Shown: positions 1 to 10,000 of the stretch, one piece after another
Layout: each line of letters starts with the position of its first letter
Position numbering within the stretch: position 1 is the stretch's first letter
Assembly: GCA_019638085.1 (NCBI GenBank)
Contig: JAHBUL010000025.1
Coordinates: 1-51,112 of the forward strand
Length of the DNA: 51,112 nucleotides
Reading direction: 5' to 3'
Source of the DNA: Flavobacteriales bacterium
Lineage (GTDB): Bacteria > Bacteroidota > Bacteroidia > Flavobacteriales_F > PHOS-HE28
The notes under the pieces: model-generated
Database searches by the model: none
The model's input: the letters and a program-made list of their open reading frames with translations, nothing else
What the model was told of the DNA's origin: nothing
Made by a program: the position numbers and the translations under genes

Positions 1-3000
1 CGCAGGACCCGCCGGTAGGCAGAAGCTATGTGAGCTGCCGTAGTTCGGGTTGGCCGAAGGACTGGCGGGCGATACGGAGCCGGAAGCGAAGTCATCCCGC
101 AAGAGGAGCTTGCCGTCCGTGCTACGCAGTTCCCATCCACCATTGGTGATCCCGTCACCGAAGCTGTCCATCAGTTTGAAGCCGTAGCAGCCCACCGCTG
201 GTGTTGAACTGATCAGCACCGCTTGCTGGTCCAGGCCGTTCGCGACGGTAGGTCCGCCGGTAGCAACCACGTTACTGCCCGAGTCGGTGATCTCCCAAGA
301 GAGATCGCTTGGGCTGTTGTCCGTAGTGATGGCCACTACCACGGAGGTACCGGGTACACTGCTCAACGTCAGGTTGAAGGTGCCCGAGTTGGTTGAGAAG
401 CCGGTCACGTAGATGTAGTAGGTGGTTCCGATGTAGCCCACCCATGAGGTGGAGCTTTGCGTTACGAACCCTCCTCCACACATATTAGCACCATCGATAC
501 CGGTATCGTCATCGTTGCCTATCAAGCAGGTCAAGCTACCGCAGCTACCTGTGAAGATACCGATCTTGGTATCGAAGCTGGCGCCGCAGAGATCAGCCGT
601 CATCATGCCGCCGATACCTTGTACTGTATACCATACTCCAGGTGCTGTGCTCAGGTCTGTGGTGCAGGTACCGGGGTTGCCGGTGTTGGTGGCACCCACT
701 GTGGTACCCGGGGTCACCGAGTTCGCACCCACCATGATCGCGTTCGCGCACAGGTCGTTCGCAGGTGGAGCGGCCGGTGTGGTGAAGTTGGTCACGGCGG
801 AGTTATTGCTGTATCCATTGCTGGAGCCTGAGCAATCCTGGCGCACGTAAACATCATAGCTGGTCGACCCGCTGAGGCCGCTGATGGCCTGAGGCGAAGT
901 GGCCGTGCTGGAAACCAATGTTCCGGTGGCACCGGCAGCGGCACCCGTACCGGGCGTGTAGCCGGCCGGACCATACTCAACGATGATCGAACCGGTGCAG
1001 GCGGTACACGTGAAGTTCACGTTCGTGCTGTTGTGCGTGGTACCGCTTACCGAGACGGCTGTTGGTACCGGGCAAGCGGGCGTTTCGATCACGCTGATGT
1101 TGTCCACCTCCAAGTTGAATTGGTTCGCGATGGAGTACGCGTGCCACCCGAAGTAGTACACGCCACCAATGGCCGGTGTGATCGAGTAGGAGACCGCGTG
1201 CGGGCCATCATCAAAGGTCCCGTTGTCCACCACGAGGTTCGTCATCGCAGCGGAAGTAGCGGAAGTCCCGTAGTACACCTCCAAGGACTCGTCGTAGCCA
1301 TTCGCTCCGTACTCGTAGCTCAAGGTGTATTCCGTACCGCCCACCAAGTTGATGCCTTGACTGAACATCCAGTCATCGGCGGCAAAGGAGGAGTTGTACG
1401 GGTAACGCGCAGCCGTGGTACCGAAGATGGAAGGGAAGGAGGTGGTGATCCACGTATTGGAACCGTTCACGTTCTCCACGCTCCAGCAATTCGGCATGGC
1501 CGGGGTGGATGCACCGTTGAAATCCTCCGTGTAGGGCACATTCGCCGCGCCGCAAAGCGTGGTGAAGCTGTACGGTCCGGTCCATCCGCTCACATCCACA
1601 TTGTCCATGCCGCAATCAGCGCGGACGTAGAAGTCGTATGCCGTGTTGGCGGAGCCGCCAGCCCACGTGTAGGGGTTGGTACCCACATCATTCAGGGTCG
1701 GTGTGCCGGTGGGGGTGAACCCGTTGGTACCGATCTCGATGTCCCAAGCCGTGGCGCTTCCGTTCTCCGTCCAGCCCAGGTCTGCACCCAATGAGGTCAC
1801 GTTGGTCGCGCCCAATGCGCTTGGTGCAGGGCAGGTCGGAGCCAGTTCCACGTTCACATCATCCACGTATATGTAGTAGCCGTCAAGACCTCCGGGAGGT
1901 ACACGCCATGCAATGTGGACATTGCCTGAAAAGGCGGTAAGCATGATGGTCTGCTCCGCATACGTTGTGTTGTTGTATGCGGTAAGTGGGAGGAGGGTGT
2001 TGGTGAAATCCCCAGGAGCCGTGCCCGTGGTGGAGAGCAGCACTTCCATATCATTCGGCTCGCTTGAGCTTCGCACCCGGTACCAGTAGCGGAGCTGCTC
2101 CGCGCCGGTAAGGGTGATCGCTGGTGAGATCAGCCAATCGTCATTATTGCCGCCGTTGAAGTCAGTGTACATGCCGGCAGACTGGTCCCCTTCGTAGGCG
2201 TATCCGGTATAGTCCATGTTCCATGAGTCGCCATCAGCATTTACGTTCAATACCGTCCAGCACGCCTGCGTGGGGGAGGTTGAGTTGAAGCCTTCTTGGA
2301 ATGGTACCGTGAAGGCATTGCAGAGGGTGTTGAACGAATACGGTCCGACCCACGCGCTCACATCCACGTTGTCCATACCGCAATCGGCACGCACGTAGAA
2401 GTCGTAGGCGGTGTTGGCTGCACCACCGGCCCATGTGTAGGGGTTGGCACCCACATCATTCAAGGTCGGTGTTCCGGTGGGGGTGAACCCGTTGGCACCG
2501 ATCTCGATGTCCCAAGCCGAGGCGCTTCCGTTCTCCGTCCAGCCCAGGTCCGCGCCCGATGAGGTCACATTGGTTGCACTGAGTGCGGTTGGTGCAGGGC
2601 AGGCCGGTGCCTCTTCGAAGTAGATCTCGTCCAGCCCCACATCGCCGTTGAACGAGCTAGGCCCGCCTCCGTCTTCCCCGCGGAAGCGGATCTGCACGAT
2701 GCCACCGCTCACGGCAGAGCTCAGGTTCACGATCTCTTCCTGCCATCCAGCAGCATTCGATCCCGTTGTGGCGGTACCCGTTGTGAAGGACTGCAACAAT
2801 TGCCACACCGCACCGTCGTAGTACTCAACGTACAAGGGGTTCGGAGCATTGCTGGTAGCGCACATGTAACGGTCGAAGCGCAACTGAGGATTGGTGAGGG
2901 CGCTCACGTCCACGAGCGGGGCGTTCAACAGAACGTTCGCATCAGCGGGCGAGGAAAGATCGATCCAAGCGAAGCTACCGGTGCCCGTGGAACCGTTCCC

Positions 3001-5682
3001 CGGTGCGCCACAGGTGGTATTGAAGCCTGTTGGGCCGTTGAATCTCCATCCGTCCCCTGCGCCGGCCGAGATGCTCCAGCAGCCGGGTGGGTTGGAAGAT
3101 GACACGTCGAAACCTTCGTGGTAGGGAGCTGTGAACGTAGCGCACAGGGTTGTGAAGCTGAATGGTCCTTGCCATGTGCTCACATCCACATTGTCCATGT
3201 TGCAATCGGCGCGGACATAATACTCATAGGTGGTAGCTGCAGCACCACCAGCCCACGTGTAGGGGTTGGCACCCACATCATTCAAGGTCGGTGTGCCGGT
3301 AGGGCTGAAAGGCGTGGCACCGATCTCGATGTCCCATGCCGTAGCGGTACCGTTCTCCGTCCAGTTCAGGTCTGCACCGGATGCGGTCTCGTTGGTCGCG
3401 CCGAGTGCGCTTGGAGCAGGGCAGGCCGGAGGGGTCCGCACTTGGAAGTTGTCCACATGGAAGTCATAGTCCTCTGAATCGTCCGTAGGGCCATCCGTTG
3501 CGAGGATCCCGAATTGTACGGTGGAACCCGTGGAAGCCAGTGCATACGAGAATGCTGTTGGTGTGTTGGGCAGCGCATCCGCTGCTGTCCAAGTAGCCAC
3601 ACTGATCCATGTGATACCATCTTCCGTGTAAAGCAAATTCACAACGTCATCGGATCCCATTGCATCTGCCGCGCCCGAGTTCCAGTTGGTTACAGCCACA
3701 TCAACAACAACCTCGTAGCCACCGGCTGAAAGATCGATAAGTGGAGACAGTAACCAATCACTTTGTGAGGTGCCGTACAGGTTGATCCTGGCACTTCCTG
3801 TACCAAGCACAGTAGAGTTGGTCCATGAACCCGAACCGATCCCTGTAGGACCCGTAGCGGCAGTTCCTGAGGTCGCCTCATCCCAGCAGTTGGGGAGGAA
3901 GGTGGCGAAGTCCTCATTGTAGTCCGGTGTATAGACAGCGCAAGGGGTAGTGAAGGTGTACGGTCCTGACCAGCTGCTCACATCCACATTGTCCATGCCG
4001 CAATCGGCGCGGACGTAGAATTGATACGTGGTAGCTGGGGCACCACCGCTCCAGGTGTAGGGGTTGGCACCGGCATCATTCACGGTAGGTGTACCCGTTG
4101 GGGTGAAGCCGGTCGCACCGATCTCCAGGTCCCAAGCCGTGGCGGACCCGTTCTCCGTCCAACCGAGGTCGGCACCGGTGGAAGTTGCATTGATCGCGCT
4201 AAGAGCGGTAGGGGCAGGGCAGGCAGGAGGAGGTGCCACCGTGAAGGTGTAATCCTCTGTCTCGCCGCGTGTAATGTTTCCGCAAGGCGAAGGACCCGTG
4301 CTGTTATAGTCCATGCGGATGCGCATGCGGTAGTTACCAGCGGGAGTTGCAGCCGGTACGGTGAAGCTGCCAGAAGCAGAGCTCACATAACCACCCGAAG
4401 TGTACATCTGTTCTCCGGCATCCAAGAAGCTGAAGTTATTGTTCCAATCCACCCAGATCCTTACACCAACCGTGGTTCCTACCAGCGTAGTGGTGAAGCT
4501 CACCGGAAGGTTGGCGCTCTGTGAAACCGATTGCGCGGTGAAGTCACCGTAACCGCCTGCGGAAGCACCGCTCGGATTGCTGATGTTGGTGAGGCCGCCC
4601 GTGGTCGCGAAATTGCTGAAATAACTCGCCTGGTTGGTGGAGGTGCTTGCGCAATAGGTCAAGTCCACCTGGAGCACATTGCTGTCGCCGGAATTGGCAC
4701 CGCACGTCACCGTGCAGTAATACCAGCTCTGTGCTGTCTGGGAGGTGGAGTACGTCGAATTGGTTCCAACAGCGGTCCATGGGCCGCCGCTCGATACGGT
4801 GCTCACGTACCATTGATAGGTTACACCGCTACCCGGAGTAGTGTTCTGTAGGCCCAAGGAAAACGAATCGCCGGGACCTACGGCAGTGGGTCCGGTGGTT
4901 GCGCCAGGTGCAGGTGTGCCTGCGCAAGGAGCAGGAGGTGAGAACGTATAGATCGTTCCAGTGGCTGGCTTTGTAGCCAGGTTCGTGGTGGAAGTTGTGC
5001 TGCTGACCGCAGGGCTGGCAATGTTCGTAACGTTCAGATAGCTCCCTGCGCCGGATCCTGTTGCCGAGCCAATACCGATTGAAGCACTTGGGCTGTTCAC
5101 TGCACCAGCTTCTTGGCGGTAGATGAACTCAATATTCCCGTTGGCTTCATACAGCTTCACCTGATGCGAAATTGTATTGCCGGAGGCTCCGTAGTTCCAC
5201 TGCCAGTATCTCCATTCAACCGTTAGGACTTGGTTCGGGGTGGACCCGGAAACCTGGTAGCGAGCTACAGATGCAAATGGAGAGCTAACGTTTCCATCGT
5301 TGTCATCCCAAAGCGGGGCAATGATCGGTCGACTGGTCGCATTCGCTGCCGATAAATCGTTGGTTGTCAGATTACTGGTTCCAACCGGGTTCAAGCTGAT
5401 GACCCCATTGGAACTCATCTTGAACTGTGTGTACGTCACACCTTCATAAACGAAGTTGAATCCAATGGACTGCGCGGGGCTCATGTAGGAGTCCACGCGC
5501 ACAAGCGGCAGATCCGTTCCAGTGGCCAGTTCAGTATATGTGCCAGTTGTTGCTGCGAACGTGTACGTATTCACCGCCTGACCGAACGCCGCACTCGAAA
5601 GTGTGATCGCTGCCACAGCGAGTCCTTTGGATATCCACCGCGACGTTCGCCGCTGTGGAGATGTTGGGGTTGAATGGTTCAT
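1..5682 (-). CDS. Giant secreted modular protein (GEVED + repeated FN3/jelly-roll modules), C-terminus beyond window
   Basis: An uninterrupted minus-strand frame runs from the ATG at 5682 off the left edge, giving 1894 codons without a stop. The protein opens with a basic stretch and hydrophobic core ending near SSAAFGQA, a typical signal peptide. Residues about 37-250 form a beta-rich domain of unknown family. A GEVED-type domain follows (RIWVDWNNNFSFLDAGEQ, then RGETEDYTF). Next come four similar modules, each an FN3-like unit (starting CPAP.AL, ending DVSxWxGPY.F.T.C) followed by a beta-rich jelly-roll/MAM-like domain with phrases such as DDWLISPAI. Near the left edge are a further FN3-like unit and a domain resembling bacterial pre-peptidase C-terminal domains (ANDLCANA...). 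Such architecture is common in T9SS cargo adhesins or hydrolases of Bacteroidota. No catalytic motif is visible, and the C-terminal sorting domain, if present, lies outside the window. Confidence 0.88.
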   Translation of the reverse strand, partial: MNHSTPTSPQRRTSRWISKGLAVAAITLSSAAFGQAVNTYTFAATTGTYTELATGTDLPLVRVDSYMSPAQSIGFNFVYEGVTYTQFKMSSNGVISLNPVGTSNLTTNDLSAANATSRPIIAPLWDDNDGNVSSPFASVARYQVSGSTPNQVLTVEWRYWQWNYGASGNTISHQVKLYEANGNIEFIYRQEAGAVNSPSASIGIGSATGSGAGSYLNVTNIASPAVSSTTSTTNLATKPATGTIYTFSPPAPCAGTPAPGATTGPTAVGPGDSFSLGLQNTTPGSGVTYQWYVSTVSSGGPWTAVGTNSTYSTSQTAQSWYYCTVTCGANSGDSNVLQVDLTYCASTSTNQASYFSNFATTGGLTNISNPSGASAGGYGDFTAQSVSQSANLPVSFTTTLVGTTVGVRIWVDWNNNFSFLDAGEQMYTSGGYVSSASGSFTVPAATPAGNYRMRIRMDYNSTGPSPCGNITRGETEDYTFTVAPPPACPAPTALSAINATSTGADLGWTENGSATAWDLEIGATGFTPTGTPTVNDAGANPYTWSGGAPATTYQFYVRADCGMDNVDVSSWSGPYTFTTPCAVYTPDYNEDFATFLPNCWDEATSGTAATGPTGIGSGSWTNSTVLGTGSARINLYGTSQSDWLLSPLIDLSAGGYEVVVDVAVTNWNSGAADAMGSDDVVNLLYTEDGITWISVATWTAADALPNTPTAFSYALASTGSTVQFGILATDGPTDDSEDYDFHVDNFQVRTPPACPAPSALGATNETASGADLNWTENGTATAWDIEIGATPFSPTGTPTLNDVGANPYTWAGGAAATTYEYYVRADCNMDNVDVSTWQGPFSFTTLCATFTAPYHEGFDVSSSNPPGCWSISAGAGDGWRFNGPTGFNTTCGAPGNGSTGTGSFAWIDLSSPADANVLLNAPLVDVSALTNPQLRFDRYMCATSNAPNPLYVEYYDGAVWQLLQSFTTGTATTGSNAAGWQEEIVNLSSAVSGGIVQIRFRGEDGGGPSSFNGDVGLDEIYFEEAPACPAPTALSATNVTSSGADLGWTENGSASAWDIEIGANGFTPTGTPTLNDVGANPYTWAGGAANTAYDFYVRADCGMDNVDVSAWVGPYSFNTLCNAFTVPFQEGFNSTSPTQACWTVLNVNADGDSWNMDYTGYAYEGDQSAGMYTDFNGGNNDDWLISPAITLTGAEQLRYWYRVRSSSEPNDMEVLLSTTGTAPGDFTNTLLPLTAYNNTTYAEQTIMLTAFSGNVHIAWRVPPGGLDGYYIYVDDVNVELAPTCPAPSALGATNVTSLGADLGWTENGSATAWDIEIGTNGFTPTGTPTLNDVGTNPYTWAGGSANTAYDFYVRADCGMDNVDVSGWTGPYSFTTLCGAANVPYTEDFNGASTPAMPNCWSVENVNGSNTWITTSFPSIFGTTAARYPYNSSFAADDWMFSQGINLVGGTEYTLSYEYGANGYDESLEVYYGTSATSAAMTNLVVDNGTFDDGPHAVSYSITPAIGGVYYFGWHAYSIANQFNLEVDNISVIETPACPVPTAVSVSGTTHNSTNVNFTCTACTGSIIVEYGPAGYTPGTGAAAGATGTLVSSTATSPQAISGLSGSTSYDVYVRQDCSGSSNGYSNNSAVTNFTTPAAPPANDLCANAIMVGANSVTPGTTVGATNTGNPGTCTTDLSTAPGVWYTVQGIGGMMTADLCGASFDTKIGIFTGSCGSLTCLIGNDDDTGIDGANMCGGGFVTQSSTSWVGYIGTTYYIYVTGFSTNSGTFNLTLSSVPGTSVVVAITTDNSPSDLSWEITDSGSNVVATGGPTVANGLDQQAVLISSTPAVGCYGFKLMDSFGDGITNGGWELRSTDGKLLLRDDFASGSVSPASPSANPNYGSSHSFCLPAGPA
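1548..4232 (-). repeat. Four tandem FN3-plus-jelly-roll modules, period about 770-820 bases
   Basis: FN3-like units lie at about 3940-4232, 3139-3432, 2315-2615 and 1548-1848 inside the giant secreted protein. The FN3 halves are strongly conserved, also at the DNA level (GWTENGSATAW, GANPYTW, YVRADCGMDNVDVS), whereas the linked jelly-roll halves are much more diverged. This pattern suggests duplication of whole modules with homogenisation or constraint on the FN3 half. Confidence 0.8.
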
Positions 5683-6191
5683 ATAATTTGGGTTTAGGGT
5701 TTTCGGTTTGGAGGGAACTTTGCCAACCGATTGAATGAGTATCCATCGGGCTGACAGATTTGATAAGGTGTGGGACTGGGCGCCGGTCAGATCAGGAATT
5801 CACTTGTGCAGGTTTGGGTACAAGCACCCCACGGCGCTGGCTCGAAATGTAAGGGAGCGATGGCGTTATTTCACAAAAAATTTACTTTTGAACGAGAGGC
5901 AACCCCCTTGTTTCGGAGTGTTTAGCTGTGTGCACATTATTGGGGATCAGTGGTTTAAGGTCGGGTCTTTGTCCTGTGCGTTCTACTGGTTGTTTATAAC
6001 AATTCCACGCTCGTTTTCTGAGATGAGCGCCACGCTCGTGTTGCCCGCGTACAGGACGTTGGGCTGCGTGCCAGCCCTTGCCAACACGTTGTACCTCGCT
6101 GTGCAGCGTGGCTCTTCCGCAGAGGCCGCTGCACTTTCGCGCTTGCGGCTGCCCGCTCGCGATCACGAGCGTTGTGGCAAGCCACGTTCCC
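5683..6191. other. Intergenic region with a broken long inverted repeat
   Basis: About 509 bases lie between the start of the giant secreted protein and the stop of the response regulator. Short open frames occur on both strands, but none has recognisable protein features and the plus-strand one runs into the regulator gene in antisense. The right half holds inverted arms ACGCTCGTG (6032-6040) and CACGAGCGT (6164-6172), flanked by GCCAC/GTGGC, so RNA from either strand could fold. A weak minus-strand promoter match (TACATTTC at 5851-5844, with TTG about 22 bases upstream) could drive the giant gene. I see no tRNA or known small RNA. Confidence 0.4.
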
Positions 6192-6848
6192 CTACTTCAA
6201 AAAGCCGCCCTTCAGCGTTTTGGCAACGGCCTCGGCGTTGTTGTGCACGTGCAGCTTCTCGTACACATGCTTGATGTGGCTACGCACGGTCTCGAAGCTG
6301 ATATTGAGCTTTTCGGCGATCATCTTGTAGCTGAGGCCGGCCACCAGTTCCTGGAGCACTTCCATTTCGCGCGGGCTTAGGCCGGGGTCGTCCATTGGGG
6401 CTTCCGGCGTGTTGGGCAGGCGCTGGAAATGGAGCATCACCTTGCGGGCGATGCTGGGGGTCATCGGGGCGCCGCCCTGCTTTACTTCGGAAATGGCCTC
6501 CAGCAGTTCGTTGGGGTCGGTGTTCTTCAGCAGGTAGCCCATGGCCCCGGCACAGAGGGCGGCATATACACGCTCCGCGTCGGCGAACACGGTGAGCATG
6601 ATCACCGGTAGCTCCGGATGCTGCGCATGCAGCAGGCGGACGGCCTCGATGCCGTTGATGCCGGGCATATCGATGTCCATCAGCACCACGTCCGGTTTGC
6701 AGGCATCCACCCGCTCCACCACGCGCTCGGCATTGGGGAAGCAGCCGCACAGGCCGATGCCCGGCGTGGTGCTCAGCAAGGTGCCCAAGGAATCACGGAT
6801 CACCTTGCTGTCATCGAAGAGCGCTACGTGTACAATGTCTTCCGTCAT
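6192..6848 (-). CDS. NarL/LuxR-family response regulator
   Basis: A 218-residue two-domain regulator. The receiver (residues about 5-125) has the acidic pair DD at 12-13, the phospho-acceptor Asp58 in VVLMDIDMPG, the Thr in IMLTVF and the Lys in YLLKNTDP. A C-terminal LuxR-type helix-turn-helix (about 150-215) reads LSPREMEVLQELVAGLSYKMIAE then ETVRSHIKHVYEKL. It starts 33 bases after the stop of the histidine kinase on the same strand, so the two very likely form a cognate HisKA_3-type pair. It should bind DNA as a dimer after phosphorylation. Its targets cannot be read from the sequence, although the large secreted-protein gene lies immediately downstream on the same strand. Confidence 0.93.
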   Translation of the reverse strand: MTEDIVHVALFDDSKVIRDSLGTLLSTTPGIGLCGCFPNAERVVERVDACKPDVVLMDIDMPGINGIEAVRLLHAQHPELPVIMLTVFADAERVYAALCAGAMGYLLKNTDPNELLEAISEVKQGGAPMTPSIARKVMLHFQRLPNTPEAPMDDPGLSPREMEVLQELVAGLSYKMIAEKLNISFETVRSHIKHVYEKLHVHNNAEAVAKTLKGGFLK

Positions 6849-6881
6849 GAAAGGGCAAAGCTATCGGCTTGAGCGCGCGAA

Positions 6882-9800
6882 TCAATCCCCCGAACGGGTG
6901 ATGCCGTCGCCAATGGGTGCGGACACAAAAATGGTCGTCCCGGCGCCCGGACGGCTGTTTATTTCAACCTTTCCACCTAGGCTTTTGGCCCGCGCCTGCA
7001 TGCTGGGCAGGCCATTGCCGTTGTAGCTGTCCACATTGTCCGGGTCGAACCCGCTGCCGTTGTCCGAGATGGACATGCGGATGGTGCGGGGGTCACAGTG
7101 CAGTGAGATCTTCACACTGGAGCATCCGGAGTATTTCATCGCATTGTGGAGTGCTTCCTTGAAAATAAGGAAGTAGCCGCGACGCAGCGGCGTGCTCAGC
7201 CGTCGCGTGTTCAGCCCCCTGTCGAGGTGGAAGCTGAGGTCCATGCCGCGTGCAGCGAGCAGGTCGCCCGCATACATTTTCATGCGGTCCGAGAGAGATC
7301 CTGCATCATCGTTCTTGGGGTCCACGCTCCATACGATGTCGCTCATGCGGTCGATCATTTCACGAGAGTTTGCCCCGATCTTATCCGCCACATCCTGGGC
7401 TACGGCATCCTGGTCACCTATCCTTCGCTTCAGGGCTTCGCTGTAATAACTGATGCTGCCCAGGGTGCTCCCGATATCGTCGTGCAGGTCGCGGGCGATG
7501 CCATCGCGCATGGCCTGCAGCTTCAAGGTCTGGCGGAAGCGGTGGCGCGACCATGCATACATCACACCGCCAGCCAGCATGGCCAGCAGCAGATAGACCC
7601 ACCACCGCTGCCAGATGGGAGCGGCAATGGACAAGGTGAGCACGGCCAGCTCCGGACCCTCACGCCCGTAGGCATCCCGCACACGGACCAGCAGCCGGTG
7701 GTTGCCAGCGGGTACACTGGCATAGCGCAGTGGGGCCATCGCAGTGGTGATATGAGGTACTTCCTCAATACCCTCCACGCGGTAGAGAAAGGACAACGGG
7801 GCCGGCCCGGTGGGCCACAATGCGCTCAGGTCCGCCTCGAACGAACTGGCGCGGTAGGGTAACTGCAGGCCTTTCCTGCTATTGAGGGCAACGGGACCCC
7901 ATGCGTTGCGGATGCCGGTGAGCATGGGCATGGGCAGTGGGGGTAGTTGGTCGAAGGCATCCGGGTGGAAGGTGATCAGACTGTTATTCGCGCATAGTGC
8001 CATGGTGCCATCGCGCAAGCGGAGGATGCAGCGGTTGAGCTGGCGGAAACGGCCGCCGTCATTCACGGGCACGTGCAGCCACGTATGATCCTCCGGGTCG
8101 AAGCGTACCAGGCCGTTGCTGGTAGTGCACCAGGCCCGTCCCCGCCCGTCGAAGGCCAGGCCCTGTAGGTCCGATGGCAGATGCTCAGGCACCTTGTATG
8201 CCTTGATCTTGTCGTTCACGATGGCCACCAAGGCACCATCGCGCAACGTGGCCCACACGGTAGCACCCCGGACGGTGATGGTGCTAACATCCTCCCCGGG
8301 AAGCCTGCGATCGGGCGGGCTGTTCTTCATGAAGGTTATCGCAGTATCCTTAGCTGCCTTATGGTGCGTGGTCCAGCTGTAGATGCCTTTGGAGGTCCCG
8401 CTCCAATATCGGCCCGTGGTACTGTCCAATGCTGTGCAGCTCGTCACGTTCAAACTCGGGTCCATGATCAGCTTGAAGTCGACGTTAGCATACTCCAGTG
8501 TTTGGGGATCCAATATGCTTATGCCGAACCCCATGGCACCCACAAGGATCCGACGCTTACCCTGCACGGCGTCCGCGAATGCAGAGCGTATTTGGAACAT
8601 ACTGATGGTAGGGTACGGGGAATGGGTCCAAGTTGGAGTGTGCATGTCCAGCCGTTCATGAACAGGGTCATAGGGGAATAGCCCGGTTTCGGTGCCTGCG
8701 AAACACTCGTTCGGTCCTGTGCGGAAGAGACCGGTGAGTTCCAGGTCCCGTCCTTCATGGTGCAAGGGAATGTGGCGGGGTGTTGCCTGCGGATCTTTCA
8801 GCGTGAAGAAGCCGTGGGAAGTGGAAATGCGAAGGGTCCCATCCGGGTCTTGTTGGAGGTTGTGGAAGGTAAGGCCCGGCTGTTCGCTGCTAGGGTCTGG
8901 AAAGAGTTCCTGCACGGCCATGGGCCATACCGCCGGGGCATGCACCGATATACCGCTTGCCGTCCCCGCCCAGATGTTCCCATGGCGGTCCTTCAGCAGG
9001 CAACGGACCCGGTTGTCGCCTAGCGAAGTATGATCGTAGCGGCGGTGCTTTTCCAAGCGGATGGTTTGCAGCTGCTGGTCCAACACGAGCAGGCCGTTGA
9101 TCTTGGTACCGGCTAGAACGGAGCCGTTATGCCATGGAATGATCGCGGTGATCTCGTCTGCAATAGGCGCGTATGCTTGGCGATCCCAATGGTCCAGTGG
9201 GATGCGCGTGATCCCGGGTCCCCACCCGCCCGCGAGTATGTCCCCATTGAGCAGGATCGCATTGGTGAGGCTGTGCAGACTATCCGCATGGGTGGAACGA
9301 ACATCGTGTAGCACGTTGCCGTTCCAAGCATCCAGGATCAAGGAATTGCCTCCGGGGATCAATCCCAACCAGATCCGGTCCCGGCTTAAGCGCAATGCGG
9401 AATGGCACCATCGCCCGACAGTATCTTCTTCCAATATAGCGTCCAGATTGTAGTCGCGCCTCTGAACCGTTTTTGCCTTGGTGTTACACCAGAGTACACA
9501 AGCGTTCTGTGTACAGATCACCAGGATACTGTCGTTCAAGGCCAACAGGTGGTTCAGGCGATCAGTGGGCAGGGCCGCGCTCGCCTCCTGTGTCTGCATA
9601 AAGCCGCTGAAGCTGTCCGTGGTCCGGTCGTAGCGGGATAATCCTCCATCCTTGCTGGCTACCCAAATGGTACCGCTGCTGTCCTGGGCGATCGAGGAGA
9701 TGTGCATGCCTGCTGGCGCGGAAGCGCCAGTGTACCGCACCACGCGCTGCCCATCATACTTGTTCAGGCCGTGTTCCGTGCCGATCCAGATGTAGCCTTC

Positions 9801-9968
9801 GCGATCCTCGAAGAGGCAAATGACGGAATTGTCGCTGAGGCCATCGGCGGTCGTGATGTGTTGGAAACGAAGCGCAGCGCTGGATACGGCAGCAGGCGTT
9901 TGCGCCGCAGCGGGCGGACCACCAAGCAGCAAAAGAAAGGCGATGCCGATATATGCGGCACTTTGCAT
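6882..9968 (-). CDS. Membrane histidine kinase with Reg_prop beta-propeller and Y_Y_Y sensor
   Basis: 1028 residues from the ATG at 9968, chosen over the ATG 48 bases upstream because it opens directly with a signal peptide (MQSAAYIGIAFLLLLGG...AAAQ) and the longer form would run into a hairpin. About 14 propeller-type repeats follow (DREGYIWIGTEHGLNKYDG, HGNIWAGTASGISVH), then a Y_Y_Y domain (FLYRVEGIEE ... AGNHRLLVRVRDAYGREGPE), one transmembrane helix (WVYLLLAMLAGGVMYAW), a HisKA_3 dimerisation helix with phospho-acceptor His829 (RDLHDDIG) and a HATPase_c domain (ISDNGSGFD, PGAGTTIFV). The periplasmic propeller should sense a ligand or partner and signal to the regulator encoded just downstream. 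A promoter-like TATCTTTC lies at 9984-9977, close to the start. Confidence 0.93.
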   Translation of the reverse strand: MQSAAYIGIAFLLLLGGPPAAAQTPAAVSSAALRFQHITTADGLSDNSVICLFEDREGYIWIGTEHGLNKYDGQRVVRYTGASAPAGMHISSIAQDSSGTIWVASKDGGLSRYDRTTDSFSGFMQTQEASAALPTDRLNHLLALNDSILVICTQNACVLWCNTKAKTVQRRDYNLDAILEEDTVGRWCHSALRLSRDRIWLGLIPGGNSLILDAWNGNVLHDVRSTHADSLHSLTNAILLNGDILAGGWGPGITRIPLDHWDRQAYAPIADEITAIIPWHNGSVLAGTKINGLLVLDQQLQTIRLEKHRRYDHTSLGDNRVRCLLKDRHGNIWAGTASGISVHAPAVWPMAVQELFPDPSSEQPGLTFHNLQQDPDGTLRISTSHGFFTLKDPQATPRHIPLHHEGRDLELTGLFRTGPNECFAGTETGLFPYDPVHERLDMHTPTWTHSPYPTISMFQIRSAFADAVQGKRRILVGAMGFGISILDPQTLEYANVDFKLIMDPSLNVTSCTALDSTTGRYWSGTSKGIYSWTTHHKAAKDTAITFMKNSPPDRRLPGEDVSTITVRGATVWATLRDGALVAIVNDKIKAYKVPEHLPSDLQGLAFDGRGRAWCTTSNGLVRFDPEDHTWLHVPVNDGGRFRQLNRCILRLRDGTMALCANNSLITFHPDAFDQLPPLPMPMLTGIRNAWGPVALNSRKGLQLPYRASSFEADLSALWPTGPAPLSFLYRVEGIEEVPHITTAMAPLRYASVPAGNHRLLVRVRDAYGREGPELAVLTLSIAAPIWQRWWVYLLLAMLAGGVMYAWSRHRFRQTLKLQAMRDGIARDLHDDIGSTLGSISYYSEALKRRIGDQDAVAQDVADKIGANSREMIDRMSDIVWSVDPKNDDAGSLSDRMKMYAGDLLAARGMDLSFHLDRGLNTRRLSTPLRRGYFLIFKEALHNAMKYSGCSSVKISLHCDPRTIRMSISDNGSGFDPDNVDSYNGNGLPSMQARAKSLGGKVEINSRPGAGTTIFVSAPIGDGITRSGD

Positions 9969-10000
9969 GTGCTGGTGAAAGATAGCTACTGGTCCCTCAT

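Noticed and set aside
1033..1794. Plus-strand open frames (up to 253 codons) inside the giant secreted-protein gene
   Set aside because: They are antisense shadows whose repeats only reflect the FN3 repeats of the minus-strand gene.
6032..6178. Possible integron attC site (a GTTGGGC word occurs in a folded region)
   Set aside because: GTTGGGC fits the GTTRRRY core, but no matching RYYYAAC partner at the right place was found, nor an integrase; the fold is too imperfect.
5735..6274. A 179-codon plus-strand open frame in the gap and over the response regulator
   Set aside because: No family features, overlaps the 3' end of a well supported gene in antisense, and its composition is not like the neighbours' proteins.
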